Of a stretch of DNA of 64,000 nucleotides, positions 53,517 to 62,446 are shown in pieces. The stretch is taken from contig NZ_JBEWTB010000002.1 in assembly GCF_040549045.1 (NCBI RefSeq), positions 4,452,501 through 4,516,500 of the forward strand, written 5' to 3'. The position numbers and the translations under genes were made by a program. The notes beneath the pieces are model-generated. The model saw only the letters and a list, made by a program, of their open reading frames with translations. It was not told where the DNA came from and made no database searches. The stretch is from Endozoicomonas sp. NE40. GTDB lineage: Bacteria; Pseudomonadota; Gammaproteobacteria; Pseudomonadales; Endozoicomonadaceae. Position 1 is the first letter of the stretch, and the number at the start of each line of letters is the position of its first letter.

Positions 53517-56516
53517 ATGCTTCGTTTTTGGAAAGGTCGAGCGCTTGTATTTTGTTTTCTCGTTTTAATGGTCTGGGCCAGGTATTCCATGGGTGGAACA
53601 GGCCATGATGTAGGGTTATACGGCTCGAATTTGGGACTGCCGTCAGCAGAAACCACTCAAAACTCAGAGAGTTCGCTGGTCGCTTTCTTTAAGGTCGATG
53701 CCCGTGATGCCAATGGTTTTGATCTGGCCACCATAACCCAGTTCAGCAATGACGATTATTTAGCGATTTATTATCAGGAAGGTAAGGAGGTCTGTCGCGC
53801 CTTTTATCAGTCTGTTGACCAGAAAGTCGCTGTCGGTGTACACGATACCAGTGCTGGCGAAATCCAGTTAGGGTATGTCCAGTATGACCCGCTGAATGCG
53901 TCTGTTAATGTGGCAAGGATGGTCAGTGCTGAATTTACCGGGCATGTTCAGCAGGCGGTTCTTTGTTTAGCCCAACCCTCCGGGCATTGTGAATCAGGCT
54001 TCATTAACGTTAATGAAGATCACAAGAGTTATCAGCCCTATACATCGCACAGCGTTTATTTTCCCCCGGTTCTCGAAGAGTCCAGTGGGGCTACCCGAAT
54101 CATAATGGATGGGGAGCTGGTCACTATTGCCAGAGATGGAAAGGCGACTTATCACAGGACTCATGCACCGGGAAAGCAGGGTGAAAGTAGCAAAAAGACT
54201 TCCAGTGAAGGCAATTCACAACCATCAACTGCTTCGGGTGCGTCCGGTACCAGTACCAGAGTTTTCTCTGTTACGCCTGTCCCTACAGGTCAGGCATCTT
54301 CATCCGGGGGAAGTGGCGACGATGATGATCCGGAAAAACAGAACAACAGAAAGGTGCCTGATGACTATCAGGAGCCTGCCCGGAGTGAGTCGCCCCGGCT
54401 GACCCAGACACAAATAGCCTATTACCGGCAGTTGATTAATGCAGTCCTGAATTTTGGTATCAATGACCGGGTTTCTGTGGACTCCGTCATTGTGGATTAT
54501 TTGCTCCGTTTCAGCAGTCACCCCCGAAGGCTTTACCAGGCCTTACGACAAGATATGATCGAAAGATTTGGTATCAATGAAGGAGACCTGATTAACTTTG
54601 ACGATAGAGCAGAGCTTGCCATCAGTCATGCATCGAGGACGCCCGACTTCTCGGGCAGAGGGCGTCAGGACAGTTATTTTACGGTGTTATTAAATACTTA
54701 TCTGGCTGAAATTGAACGACACCCCAATAGGCTTTCAGACACTGACCTGGCCACCGTTTCCGATTTACTGTCACTCTATTACGGGCACATTTTAGCGGCC
54801 CGTTACACGCCCGCAATTTTCAGGGAAATAGGTGAGGGGGAATTTTGTCTGCCACCCGGGCTTAAAGAGATTAAAGACGACGGTGGTTGTATGGGTGCAA
54901 ACTGTTTTTTGCCTGCTTTTTGTGCGCCGCGTAATCTCGCTCACGGGGTCAGGACTGTATTTGGAACGCACACCGCCATCACGTCTTTCAGCTTTTTATT
55001 GATCTCTTACTTTTATTTTAACGCCGATAACCTGTTCGGACCCGATGTGGAAGCGGATGAGGTTCTCGGATTACTATTTTCCGTACTCAGTAACGGAGCC
55101 AGTCTCATCGCTTCAGTTCTAAACTCTGCTTCCTCGTATGGGGTGTTGAGTATGGCGCCCAATATCCACTGGCAGGAAATAGCTTTACTGGTCCTGTTGA
55201 ATTCAATGAAGGACACTTTCTCAATGGCGGGGCTGTTCTTTGGAATGCTCAAGCCTGAAGAACCGGAATACCTGCGCCTGTGCCAGATCTTTAATGGTGT
55301 TTTTGGTGCTGCCTTTGCCTCGTACTTGCTTCGTACTACCGGAAGGGTGCTCAGTGCAGGTGCCGACAGTGGTCAGGACAGAGGTCAGGATAGTACCACT
55401 TTGAATAACGATAGCCTGACAGGACAGCCACCCCTTCTGCGGTGGACTGATATTAAACTATTCATTCTGTTTACAGGTGGCTTAGAAGCTACTTTTCGCC
55501 TGTTGGGACATTTTTCTGACTTTCAGCCAAACCAAAACAACTTGCTGTCTACTGCCGCTTCCTCCGGTGCCTATAATCTGGCTTTTCCGAGGGCAGACTA
55601 CCTTGATGCACTTCGAATGGGTGCCTGGGCTGCTAACGTTTTTGTTGGCCTGCTTCTTTACCGGCAGCATCAGGCCGTCAATCACATTGTCACGCAAGAA
55701 AGTCCAGCCACTGCTGAAACACGCCAGGCCGTTGAAGATATCCGGCGTCCCCTTTATGTACGAGCGGGTGTCGGTATTTTTACGACGTTAATGTCATTTA
55801 TGGATCGCTATGGCAACAACCCGTTAAGTTATCTGGTTATTCCGGCTGCTGATACGGCTAAATCGATGTATTTTGAGTCGGCTGTTGCTTTGCTGCGCGA
55901 ACAGGTGATAGCCGAACATATATTTCGAGGGGAAACCCACCGACTGGAGCAGAGTTTTAATGACGCTGTCAGTAACGTTGAGTACCAGGATGGAATGACT
56001 GTAGAGAGCTTCATGCAGGCACTTCTGGACAAGCTGGAAGAGGCAGGTATCAGCACCCAGTGGGGGCGTGCTCTCTGGCTTCAGGGTGTCATAGGCAGAG
56101 ACTATGAACAGCTGGAGTCGATTCTGAACCGGGCGCGGCTGAATGCTAACAGGGACGGAACGGCGACTCATTTCGTATCGGGTGGTGATGGGGCGCGAAT
56201 GCCTGTCAGGGATGACCTGTTTACACCTCAGCAACCTGAAGATGAAGACAGTCCGGAAGCTGCCTGTTCCTCTGAGCAGGGAGCCTGTGGTTATACTCCG
56301 GCCCCCCCGGAGGAACAGGGGAATTTGCAGGGTATACCGTTAACACCCGTTGGCGAGGCAAAGAAAACGACACAGGAAGGACAAAGTCATCAACCAAAAG
56401 CCTTTATAGTGACCGCTGTTGAAGAAAAACCGGAATCATCGCCAAAACCAGAGCCAGATGACGATGACACGAAAGAGGGTGAACCGCTGATATCAAAAGA
56501 AGAGCCTGATGATTGA
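53517..56516 (+). CDS. Large unknown membrane protein with exported N-terminal domain
   Basis: A 999-residue protein of no recognised family. Residues 8-22 (GRALVFCFLVLMVWA) look like a signal sequence or anchor. A domain of about 190 residues with several Cys follows, then a Ser/Gly/Asp-rich linker (about 215-290). A helical region comes next, with about six hydrophobic segments between about 484 and 716 (for example TSFSFLLISYFYF). The C-terminal 150 residues are acidic and proline-rich, ending in DDDDTKEGEPL and EEPDD. GGGAG precedes the ATG. It is a single gene between the tRNA terminator and a convergent small gene. Partner and function cannot be inferred. Confidence 0.65.
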   Translation: MLRFWKGRALVFCFLVLMVWARYSMGGTGHDVGLYGSNLGLPSAETTQNSESSLVAFFKVDARDANGFDLATITQFSNDDYLAIYYQEGKEVCRAFYQSVDQKVAVGVHDTSAGEIQLGYVQYDPLNASVNVARMVSAEFTGHVQQAVLCLAQPSGHCESGFINVNEDHKSYQPYTSHSVYFPPVLEESSGATRIIMDGELVTIARDGKATYHRTHAPGKQGESSKKTSSEGNSQPSTASGASGTSTRVFSVTPVPTGQASSSGGSGDDDDPEKQNNRKVPDDYQEPARSESPRLTQTQIAYYRQLINAVLNFGINDRVSVDSVIVDYLLRFSSHPRRLYQALRQDMIERFGINEGDLINFDDRAELAISHASRTPDFSGRGRQDSYFTVLLNTYLAEIERHPNRLSDTDLATVSDLLSLYYGHILAARYTPAIFREIGEGEFCLPPGLKEIKDDGGCMGANCFLPAFCAPRNLAHGVRTVFGTHTAITSFSFLLISYFYFNADNLFGPDVEADEVLGLLFSVLSNGASLIASVLNSASSYGVLSMAPNIHWQEIALLVLLNSMKDTFSMAGLFFGMLKPEEPEYLRLCQIFNGVFGAAFASYLLRTTGRVLSAGADSGQDRGQDSTTLNNDSLTGQPPLLRWTDIKLFILFTGGLEATFRLLGHFSDFQPNQNNLLSTAASSGAYNLAFPRADYLDALRMGAWAANVFVGLLLYRQHQAVNHIVTQESPATAETRQAVEDIRRPLYVRAGVGIFTTLMSFMDRYGNNPLSYLVIPAADTAKSMYFESAVALLREQVIAEHIFRGETHRLEQSFNDAVSNVEYQDGMTVESFMQALLDKLEEAGISTQWGRALWLQGVIGRDYEQLESILNRARLNANRDGTATHFVSGGDGARMPVRDDLFTPQQPEDEDSPEAACSSEQGACGYTPAPPEEQGNLQGIPLTPVGEAKKTTQEGQSHQPKAFIVTAVEEKPESSPKPEPDDDDTKEGEPLISKEEPDD

Positions 56517-56536
56517 ACCGTTCTTGTAGCAAGCCG

Positions 56537-56938
56537 TTATTCTATGGCTTTAAAGTCTTCATACACAAAACCTCTGATCATAGCATCGGTCTGAAAATCA
56601 ACTTGAATACTTTTCAGCTTTTCAAGGGATAAGGCTAACAAACCATCAAGTAATTCAGTGGCTGGATTATCTTTTTCGAGGATGTCCAGGTATTTTCTCA
56701 TTGTTGCTAACAAAGAACGCAGTTGATTTTCAGGCATAGGTTCGAGCAAAGCCAGATAGATTCGGTTCTCAACATCCTGGTAAGGATGTGTTGCCAACCA
56801 TTCCAGAATGCTTCCCTCAACTAAACCGTCACAAAGGCATTGCTCGCTATTACAATTGGGGCAATACCCATAAACAGGCAAAGTGCAAAATACGCTGATA
56901 AGCAGAATGAAAGTATGTACTTGAATGAGTCTGATCAT
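56537..56938 (-). CDS. Small secreted protein with Cys cluster
   Basis: A 133-residue protein. The start is ATG 56938, chosen because AAGGAG lies 7 bases upstream and the signal peptide (IQVHTFILLISVFCTLPVYG) begins there. The mature N-terminus has YCPNCNSEQCLCDG, four Cys in 10 residues, which could bind metal or form disulfides. The remainder is helical and Leu-rich. No family recognised. It is convergent with the 999-residue gene, whose stop is 20 bases away. Confidence 0.6.
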   Translation of the reverse strand: MIRLIQVHTFILLISVFCTLPVYGYCPNCNSEQCLCDGLVEGSILEWLATHPYQDVENRIYLALLEPMPENQLRSLLATMRKYLDILEKDNPATELLDGLLALSLEKLKSIQVDFQTDAMIRGFVYEDFKAIE

Positions 56939-57161
56939 TTTCAACTCCTTTGTGAGAGAAAAAGAGTATAAGCCCAATGACAGGCTCATGGCAGATCCGG
57001 GCCAGCGGACTGCCTGTTTAATGGCAGCACTGCCGGATCTCTCAAGCGGTTATTGCTTTAAAGTACATAGCTCATTGCAATAGATACGAATCAGAATTTG
57101 GCAAAAGCATATCAAATTTAACGGAAGTCCCTATTGGTAACGCTAAGAGGCTGTTTTAAAA

Positions 57162-57395
57162 CTAAACAAGCCTCTCAGATATTGGTCTCTCGTCATTATC
57201 AGAAATCTTCCTGATCACTGATCGGTAGCCAGCTGTCAGTAGAGAACCGAACTGAAGCATATAATCACCAAAATTCATTACATGTCGGTAAAGTTTGAAT
57301 GAACCTGTCATATTGTCGGGTATCGGTTGGGCTGTACTTTCAGCTTGCAGATGGGTGGCCTGAGATTGAGCCGTCGCATTATTGAGTGGTGTCAT
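57162..57395 (-). CDS. Small hypothetical protein
   Basis: A 77-residue protein with no recognised domain. A Gln/Ala/Thr-rich start is followed by a moderately hydrophobic GDYMLQFGSLLTAGY and a charged tail. GTGAGG lies 3-4 bases before the ATG. An imperfect hairpin (AGAGGC with TGTTT, paired across a 1-base bulge) lies at its 3' end, about 57148-57176. It sits downstream of the F-box/WD40 gene on the same strand and could be co-transcribed. Confidence 0.4.
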   Translation of the reverse strand: MTPLNNATAQSQATHLQAESTAQPIPDNMTGSFKLYRHVMNFGDYMLQFGSLLTAGYRSVIRKISDNDERPISERLV

Positions 57396-57515
57396 TACCT
57401 CACCCCCATTAGGGTTTAGACGTTTAATAGCTAAGATTATTGCCTCAGTAAAAAGTTCCTGATTTCGGCTTGCAAAGCCAACGGTTAATGCCTGCTCAAT
57501 GCCCGGGCAACCTCA

Positions 57516-59075
57516 TCATCTGTTTCTGACCACCCAGATTTTAGCGGTTCCATCAGCAGAGGCTGTCACAAGGTGATGTCCCTCGTTGCTGAAGCTGGCA
57601 TCATACACCCACTCATTATGCTGGATGGTGGCTTTTTCCTGCCATGTGTCATCAACAAGCCCCCAGAGTTTGTTGGTTTTATCATTAGAGGCTGTCACAA
57701 GATGACGTCCATCGGGGCTGAAGCTGGCACTGTGCACCAGGTCATTATGCTGGATTGTGGCTTTTTCCTGCCATTGGCCACCAACAAAACTACAGATTTT
57801 GGCGGTGTGATCATCAGAGGCTGTCACAAGGTGACGTCCATTGGGGCTGAAGCTGGCATTGTTCACATTTTTATTATGCTGGATGGTGGTTATTTCCTGC
57901 CATTTGCCGTCAACAAACTCCCGGATTCTGGCGGTGTTATCCCGGGAGCTTGTCACAAGGTGGCGTCCATCGGGGCTGAAGCAGGCATGGTTCACCTCGG
58001 AATCATGCTGGATGATGACTTCTTCCTGCCATTGGCCGTTAACAAGTCCCCAGATTTTGACGGTGTGATCATCAGAGGCAGTCACAATGTGGCGTCCATC
58101 GGGGCTGAAACTGGCATAGCTCACTCGCTTTTCATGGGGGATTGTGGCTGTTTCCTGCCACTGGTCGTCAACAAGCTCCCAGATTTTAGCGGTGTTATCA
58201 TCAGAGGCCGTCACAAGGTAGCGTCCATCGGGGCTGAAGCAGGCACTGTTCACTTCTTCATTGTGCAGGATTATGGTTTTTTCCTGCCATTGGTCATCAA
58301 CAAGCCCCCAGATTCTGGCGGTGTGATCATCAGAGGTTGTCACAAGGTGGCGTCCATCGGGGCTGAAGCAGGCACTGTTCACCTCTGAACCGTGCTCGAT
58401 TGTGGCTTTTTCCTGCCATTGACTGTCAATACGCTCCCAGATTTTGGCGGTAGTATCATCAGAGGCTGTCACAAGGTGATTGCCATCGAGGCTGAGGCTG
58501 GCACTCATTACAGAATCATCATGCCGGGCGGTGAATACATTTTCACAGGTGAAAAGCTCTGTCTTGGCTAATACTTCGGCAATGGCAAAAAATAACATCT
58601 CAGGAAAGTGTTTAGCCCCTGAAAGCCTGTCTAACTCTTCCGCTAATTGTTTTCCTCTACTGCCAAAGTCTCTTAACCAGCCTCTGGTGAATGAACGGTA
58701 GGCATCAGCTGTTTGCGCAACAAGGTCATAATTGAGATGCTCACTGAAAGGGGAATCCGATAAGTGATGTTTAGCAATCAGATCGTTCCATCTTTTATTG
58801 ACATACTTGCAAGCATTGATAGTGCTTATGTTCGAGCCGGAAAAAATTTTTAAAAGCAGTTCATCTGGCAGGTTTGTTATACCCGTATCAAAAGTTCTTT
58901 CAACAGGTCTTTCGAGACGCCCGGAGGAACCTCTCAGCCACTTTCTTTCTGGAGTGCAGGGTTGCCATCTGGCTTTTTTTCTGTTTTTTTCTGTTTTTTC
59001 TGAAACAGGAACGGCTGTAGAGCTGGTGGATGGCCTGTCACTGGGTGATACGCCCGGGTGTTGTCCTTCAATCAT
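57516..59075 (-). CDS. F-box/WD40 repeat protein
   Basis: A 519-residue eukaryote-like protein. Residues 65-107 are an F-box: ITNLPDELLLKIFSGSN followed by CKYVNKRWNDLIAKH, with the conserved LP, I/F and W positions. Residues 185-519 contain eight WD40-type repeats of about 42 residues (VNSACFSPDGRHLVT...TAKIWELV), closely alike. In eukaryotes the F-box binds Skp1 and the WD40 propeller recruits a target for ubiquitination. A bacterial protein of this layout is likely a host-directed effector (inference). The start is ATG 59075 because AAGGA lies 7 bases upstream; TTG 59195 would add 40 residues. No secretion signal is recognised. Confidence 0.85.
   Translation of the reverse strand: MIEGQHPGVSPSDRPSTSSTAVPVSEKTEKNRKKARWQPCTPERKWLRGSSGRLERPVERTFDTGITNLPDELLLKIFSGSNISTINACKYVNKRWNDLIAKHHLSDSPFSEHLNYDLVAQTADAYRSFTRGWLRDFGSRGKQLAEELDRLSGAKHFPEMLFFAIAEVLAKTELFTCENVFTARHDDSVMSASLSLDGNHLVTASDDTTAKIWERIDSQWQEKATIEHGSEVNSACFSPDGRHLVTTSDDHTARIWGLVDDQWQEKTIILHNEEVNSACFSPDGRYLVTASDDNTAKIWELVDDQWQETATIPHEKRVSYASFSPDGRHIVTASDDHTVKIWGLVNGQWQEEVIIQHDSEVNHACFSPDGRHLVTSSRDNTARIREFVDGKWQEITTIQHNKNVNNASFSPNGRHLVTASDDHTAKICSFVGGQWQEKATIQHNDLVHSASFSPDGRHLVTASNDKTNKLWGLVDDTWQEKATIQHNEWVYDASFSNEGHHLVTASADGTAKIWVVRNR
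57519..58523 (-). repeat. WD40 coding repeats, eight units of about 126 bp
   Basis: The eight WD units share long near-identical stretches at DNA level (TCACAAGGTGGCGTCCATC on the plus strand recurs with few changes). Such repeats can recombine, changing the number or order of propeller blades. Confidence 0.8.
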
Positions 59076-59335
59076 TGAATCATCCTTGAAATGTCTTGAA
59101 TGTTTGCACTTTTGACCTTCCGGGAACTGTTTAGTTTCAGACAGGGTATGAAACCCCCTGATACCCGATGACAAACCGGTAAGAACACATAACAAAGCAT
59201 GGGTAACAGGTTGAGGGCCTCGTGCAATGGGTTCAGCTGGCTAACCGTTCTTCTGCTATCGCTGGCTAATCACTGACGGGGAGGGTTTTTCAACCTCTTT
59301 TGCACTATTGCATAGGCCAGTTCTTCTCTCGTTCG

Positions 59336-61567
59336 TTATTCTTCATTTTTTTCTTTAGAAGTTCTAAGGCGAGCCTGAAGATTGGTCACCCGGCGTGTCG
59401 ATTTTACAGCCCGGGCCGCCATGCTCACTGCTTTGGGTTGTCCCAGTAGCACCACGAGCTGCTTGCCACGGGTAACGCCAGTATAGAGCAAGTTTCTTTC
59501 CAGCAGTGTGTAATGTTGCATCGCCATGGGAATCACGACACAGGGGTATTCCGAACCCTGGCTTTTATGGATGGTGGTGGCGTAGGCGAGAGAGACTTCA
59601 TCCAGCTCATTGACCTGGTACAGCACTTCCCGCCCGTCAAAACGGATCATCAGCTCGCCTTCTTCTATGTCGATACTGATGACCCGACCAATGTCGCCAT
59701 TAAACACCTCTTTGTCGTAGTTATTGACGGTCTGAATGACTTTGTCGCCGGGGGCGTAGGTCCAGCCGTAGCGGGTGACTTTCGGGTGGGCATCGGGATT
59801 CAGGGCTTCCTGCAGGGCAACGTTCAGGCTGCGGGCTCCGAGACCGCCACGGTTCATGGGCGCTAATACCTGAATATCATTGACCGGATCAAAACCGAAC
59901 TTCTGTGGCAGACGACGGGTGACCACCGCCATAAGCTTCTGGAACAGTTCTTCAGGTTCATTGCCAGTCAGATAATAGAAGTCAGTGTCTTCATCATTTT
60001 TAGCTGGCTTTGGAGGCTGGCCTCTGTTGATGGCATGGGCGCCGGTAGTGATTTTTGACGTAGCGGCCTGACGGAAGATTTCGGTCAGCCTCGCCACAGG
60101 CACTTTGCCGGATTCAATCAGGTCACGCAGTACCGAGCCGGGTCCTACAGAGGGTAACTGATCCACGTCACCTACCAATAACACGGCACTGTTATCCGGC
60201 ACTGCACGCAACAGCTGGTTCATCAACACCACGTCTACCATGGAGCATTCATCGACGATCAGCAGATCGGTTTCCAGCGGGTTATCGGCGTTACGCTTGA
60301 AATCAAAGGCAGATGGGTCAAAGTCCAGCAGACGATGAATGGTGGTGGCTTCCTGTCCTGTGGATTCTGATAGACGCTTGGCCGCCCTTCCGGTCGGGGC
60401 GCACAGTGTTACACGGGCGCGCTTTGCCTGAATGATTTTCAGGATGCTGTTGACGGTGGTGGTTTTACCCACGCCCGGGCCACCGGTGATAATACAGACT
60501 TTGCTGCGAACCGCCTGCTCCACGGCCGCCTTTTGTGAACCGGACAGCCCAATATCGTTTTTGGCCTCTACCCGGGGAATGGCTTTTTCCAGATCAATAT
60601 CAACCCAGAACGATTTGCCGCCCAGCAAGCGGTTTATGTGGTTGGCAACCCCCTGTTCAGCCCGATGCAGTGGTGTCAGGAACAGGCAGGGCTGCTCGTG
60701 GATGGTTTCAGGGGTTAATCGCTCTTCGTTGATTTCACACTGAATGGCTTCACGAATCGTATTCTCAGGGATTTCCAACAGTTCTACTGCATCTGAGATC
60801 AGCGCCTGATAAGGCCAGGCGCAATGACCATCGCCGGACAGTTCCTGCAACACGTGCCGTACACCAGCCTGCGCCCGGATCAGAGAGTCTCTGGCAATAC
60901 CTAACTGTTGCGCCAGCTGGTCTGCGGTTTTAAAGCCAATGCCATGAATATCCAGTGCCAGCCGGTAAGGATTCTCCCGCACTTTTTCTACGGACTGGTC
61001 GCCATAAGTTTTGTAGATACGAACTGCTCTTGCTGTTCCGACACCGTGGGATTGCAGAAATACCATGATTTCCCGGATGATTTTCTGTTCCGACCAGGCG
61101 GAGGTGATTTTCTCCCGCCGTTTTTTACCGATGCCTTCCAGCTCCATCAGGCGTTCAGGGTTTTCCTCGATAATATCAAACACCTGTTCGCCAAAGGCTT
61201 TCACCAGCCGTTTGGCAAAGTGGGGACCAATGCCCTTCACCATGCCCGAGCCCAGATACTTCTCAATTCCTTCCAGCGTATTCGGCGTGACGGTTTTAAT
61301 CTGTTTGACCTTGAACTGCACGCCGTGTTTGTGGTCGTTAAACCAGATGCCGGAGGCATCCACAAACTCCCCGGGGGTAACAGAGGGTGTATTGCCGGTC
61401 ATGGTCACCAGCTCCCGCTGGCCTTTGCACTTCACCCGGATCACAAAAAAGCCGGAGGCTTCGCTGTGAAAGGTCACTCGTTCTACCGAACCCTGTAGAT
61501 GGACAATTGGCTGATGGTCAGTCTGGGGATGGTGGCGGGTGGCAGAAGAGTATTCAGGGGCTTGCAT
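59336..61567 (-). CDS. recD2: RecD2-type ATP-dependent DNA helicase
   Basis: A 743-residue SF1B 5'-3' helicase of the RecD2 family, which acts without RecBC. It has an N-terminal OB-like domain, helix-hairpin-helix repeats (GIGPHFAKRLVKAFG, LEGIGKKRREKI), Walker A GGPGVGKTTT near residue 360, LLIVDECSMVD, LVGDVDQLPSVGPG and a late TIHKSQGSEYP. The start was placed at ATG 61567, since the longer open frame overlaps the divergent gene and is not family-like. The 260-base region before the F-box/WD40 gene on its downstream side holds no clear terminator. Confidence 0.92.
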   Translation of the reverse strand: MQAPEYSSATRHHPQTDHQPIVHLQGSVERVTFHSEASGFFVIRVKCKGQRELVTMTGNTPSVTPGEFVDASGIWFNDHKHGVQFKVKQIKTVTPNTLEGIEKYLGSGMVKGIGPHFAKRLVKAFGEQVFDIIEENPERLMELEGIGKKRREKITSAWSEQKIIREIMVFLQSHGVGTARAVRIYKTYGDQSVEKVRENPYRLALDIHGIGFKTADQLAQQLGIARDSLIRAQAGVRHVLQELSGDGHCAWPYQALISDAVELLEIPENTIREAIQCEINEERLTPETIHEQPCLFLTPLHRAEQGVANHINRLLGGKSFWVDIDLEKAIPRVEAKNDIGLSGSQKAAVEQAVRSKVCIITGGPGVGKTTTVNSILKIIQAKRARVTLCAPTGRAAKRLSESTGQEATTIHRLLDFDPSAFDFKRNADNPLETDLLIVDECSMVDVVLMNQLLRAVPDNSAVLLVGDVDQLPSVGPGSVLRDLIESGKVPVARLTEIFRQAATSKITTGAHAINRGQPPKPAKNDEDTDFYYLTGNEPEELFQKLMAVVTRRLPQKFGFDPVNDIQVLAPMNRGGLGARSLNVALQEALNPDAHPKVTRYGWTYAPGDKVIQTVNNYDKEVFNGDIGRVISIDIEEGELMIRFDGREVLYQVNELDEVSLAYATTIHKSQGSEYPCVVIPMAMQHYTLLERNLLYTGVTRGKQLVVLLGQPKAVSMAARAVKSTRRVTNLQARLRTSKEKNEE

Positions 61568-61671
61568 ATCATTTGAGTAAAAAGGGTTTGCTATAGTATC
61601 CGGGATTCTAATATCGGATACTAACAAACCTTTTATATTCAAACGACACTTGCCTGCTGTAAGGGGTAATA

Positions 61672-62211
61672 ATGAATTATCGGGATGTTCTTGAAACGTT
61701 AAAAAAGGCATCTGCCTTTGACCTGTACCGACTGTCCTGTGCCATCGACCGGGAGATGGAGCGACCAGAGCATATCGTGGCTGTTCAGCGGCAGGTCAGG
61801 ACAGGGCAGGTGATTCGATACTTCGATGGGACAGAAAACCGCGAATATGAAGCCAGAGTAACCAAGTTCGGTCGCTCTCTTCTTCATGTTGAGCGAATTG
61901 ACGATGGTCGGAGGTGGCGTATTCCTTATTATATGGTCAACCTTGGCGAGGTTGATGTCTCAGTGAGCCAGCCGGGTAACAACAAGCCGATTACCGCTAA
62001 TGACCTTTCCATCGGACAGCAGATTGGTTTTTATGACAAGGAAAATCAAGAGCGATCCGGAGTGGTTGAACGTATCAACCAGAAGTCCGTATCGATCAGA
62101 ACGGAAACAGGACGCTGGCGTGTAGCTTACTGTTACCTGTTTCCGGTGATTGAAGGTGATACCTTTGACGGTGCAGACCTTATCTCTGTGGCGGATAATG
62201 AAACGGCATAA
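61672..62211 (+). CDS. Unknown protein with a duplicated beta-rich domain
   Basis: A 179-residue soluble protein, no family recognised. An N-terminal helical part (residues 1-45) is followed by two similar segments: GQVIRYFDGTENREYEARVT...GRRWRIPYYMVN and GQQIGFYDKENQERSGVVER...TGRWRVAYCYLF. The shared GQ-I-x-x-D, R-x-RWR-x-x-Y-Y pattern points to an internal duplication of a small SH3-like or KOW-like beta domain. AAGGGG precedes the ATG. It is divergent from recD2, so a shared DNA-related role is possible but unsupported. Confidence 0.6.
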   Translation: MNYRDVLETLKKASAFDLYRLSCAIDREMERPEHIVAVQRQVRTGQVIRYFDGTENREYEARVTKFGRSLLHVERIDDGRRWRIPYYMVNLGEVDVSVSQPGNNKPITANDLSIGQQIGFYDKENQERSGVVERINQKSVSIRTETGRWRVAYCYLFPVIEGDTFDGADLISVADNETA

Positions 62212-62242
62212 CCACAAGGCAGAGTATTCAAAGTGACAGAAG

Positions 62243-62320
62243 CTACAGTAAGGTATCAATCTGTTTGTTGCACGACCTTTTTTTAGCAGCGGGTTTCTGT
62301 TCACTCTTCGCTTTTGTCAT
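62243..62320 (-). CDS. Possible 25-residue basic peptide
   Basis: A 25-codon reading frame, MTKAKSEQKPAAKKRSCNKQ and five more residues, with GGAG 7 bases before the ATG. Lys-rich and hydrophilic. It lies in the 235-base gap downstream of the AbiEi-type gene on the same strand, exactly where an AbiEii toxin gene would be expected. It is too short to classify and might be a remnant or chance. Confidence 0.3.
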   Translation of the reverse strand: MTKAKSEQKPAAKKRSCNKQIDTLL

Positions 62321-62446
62321 GATCGTTCTCCAATCGGTGTCTTGTTTGTAGTCCGCCTTTCAGGGCGAAGGCGGGTTCAGTAGCCACAACAGGCAACATT
62401 CTGATTAACAGGGAAACCTGCTGGTAATAAATGGATGTTTTATCCA

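Noticed and set aside
57573..58388. 271-codon plus-strand frame opposite the WD40 repeats
   Set aside because: Its periodic sequence is the antisense shadow of the WD40 repeats; the F-box/WD40 frame has domain support.
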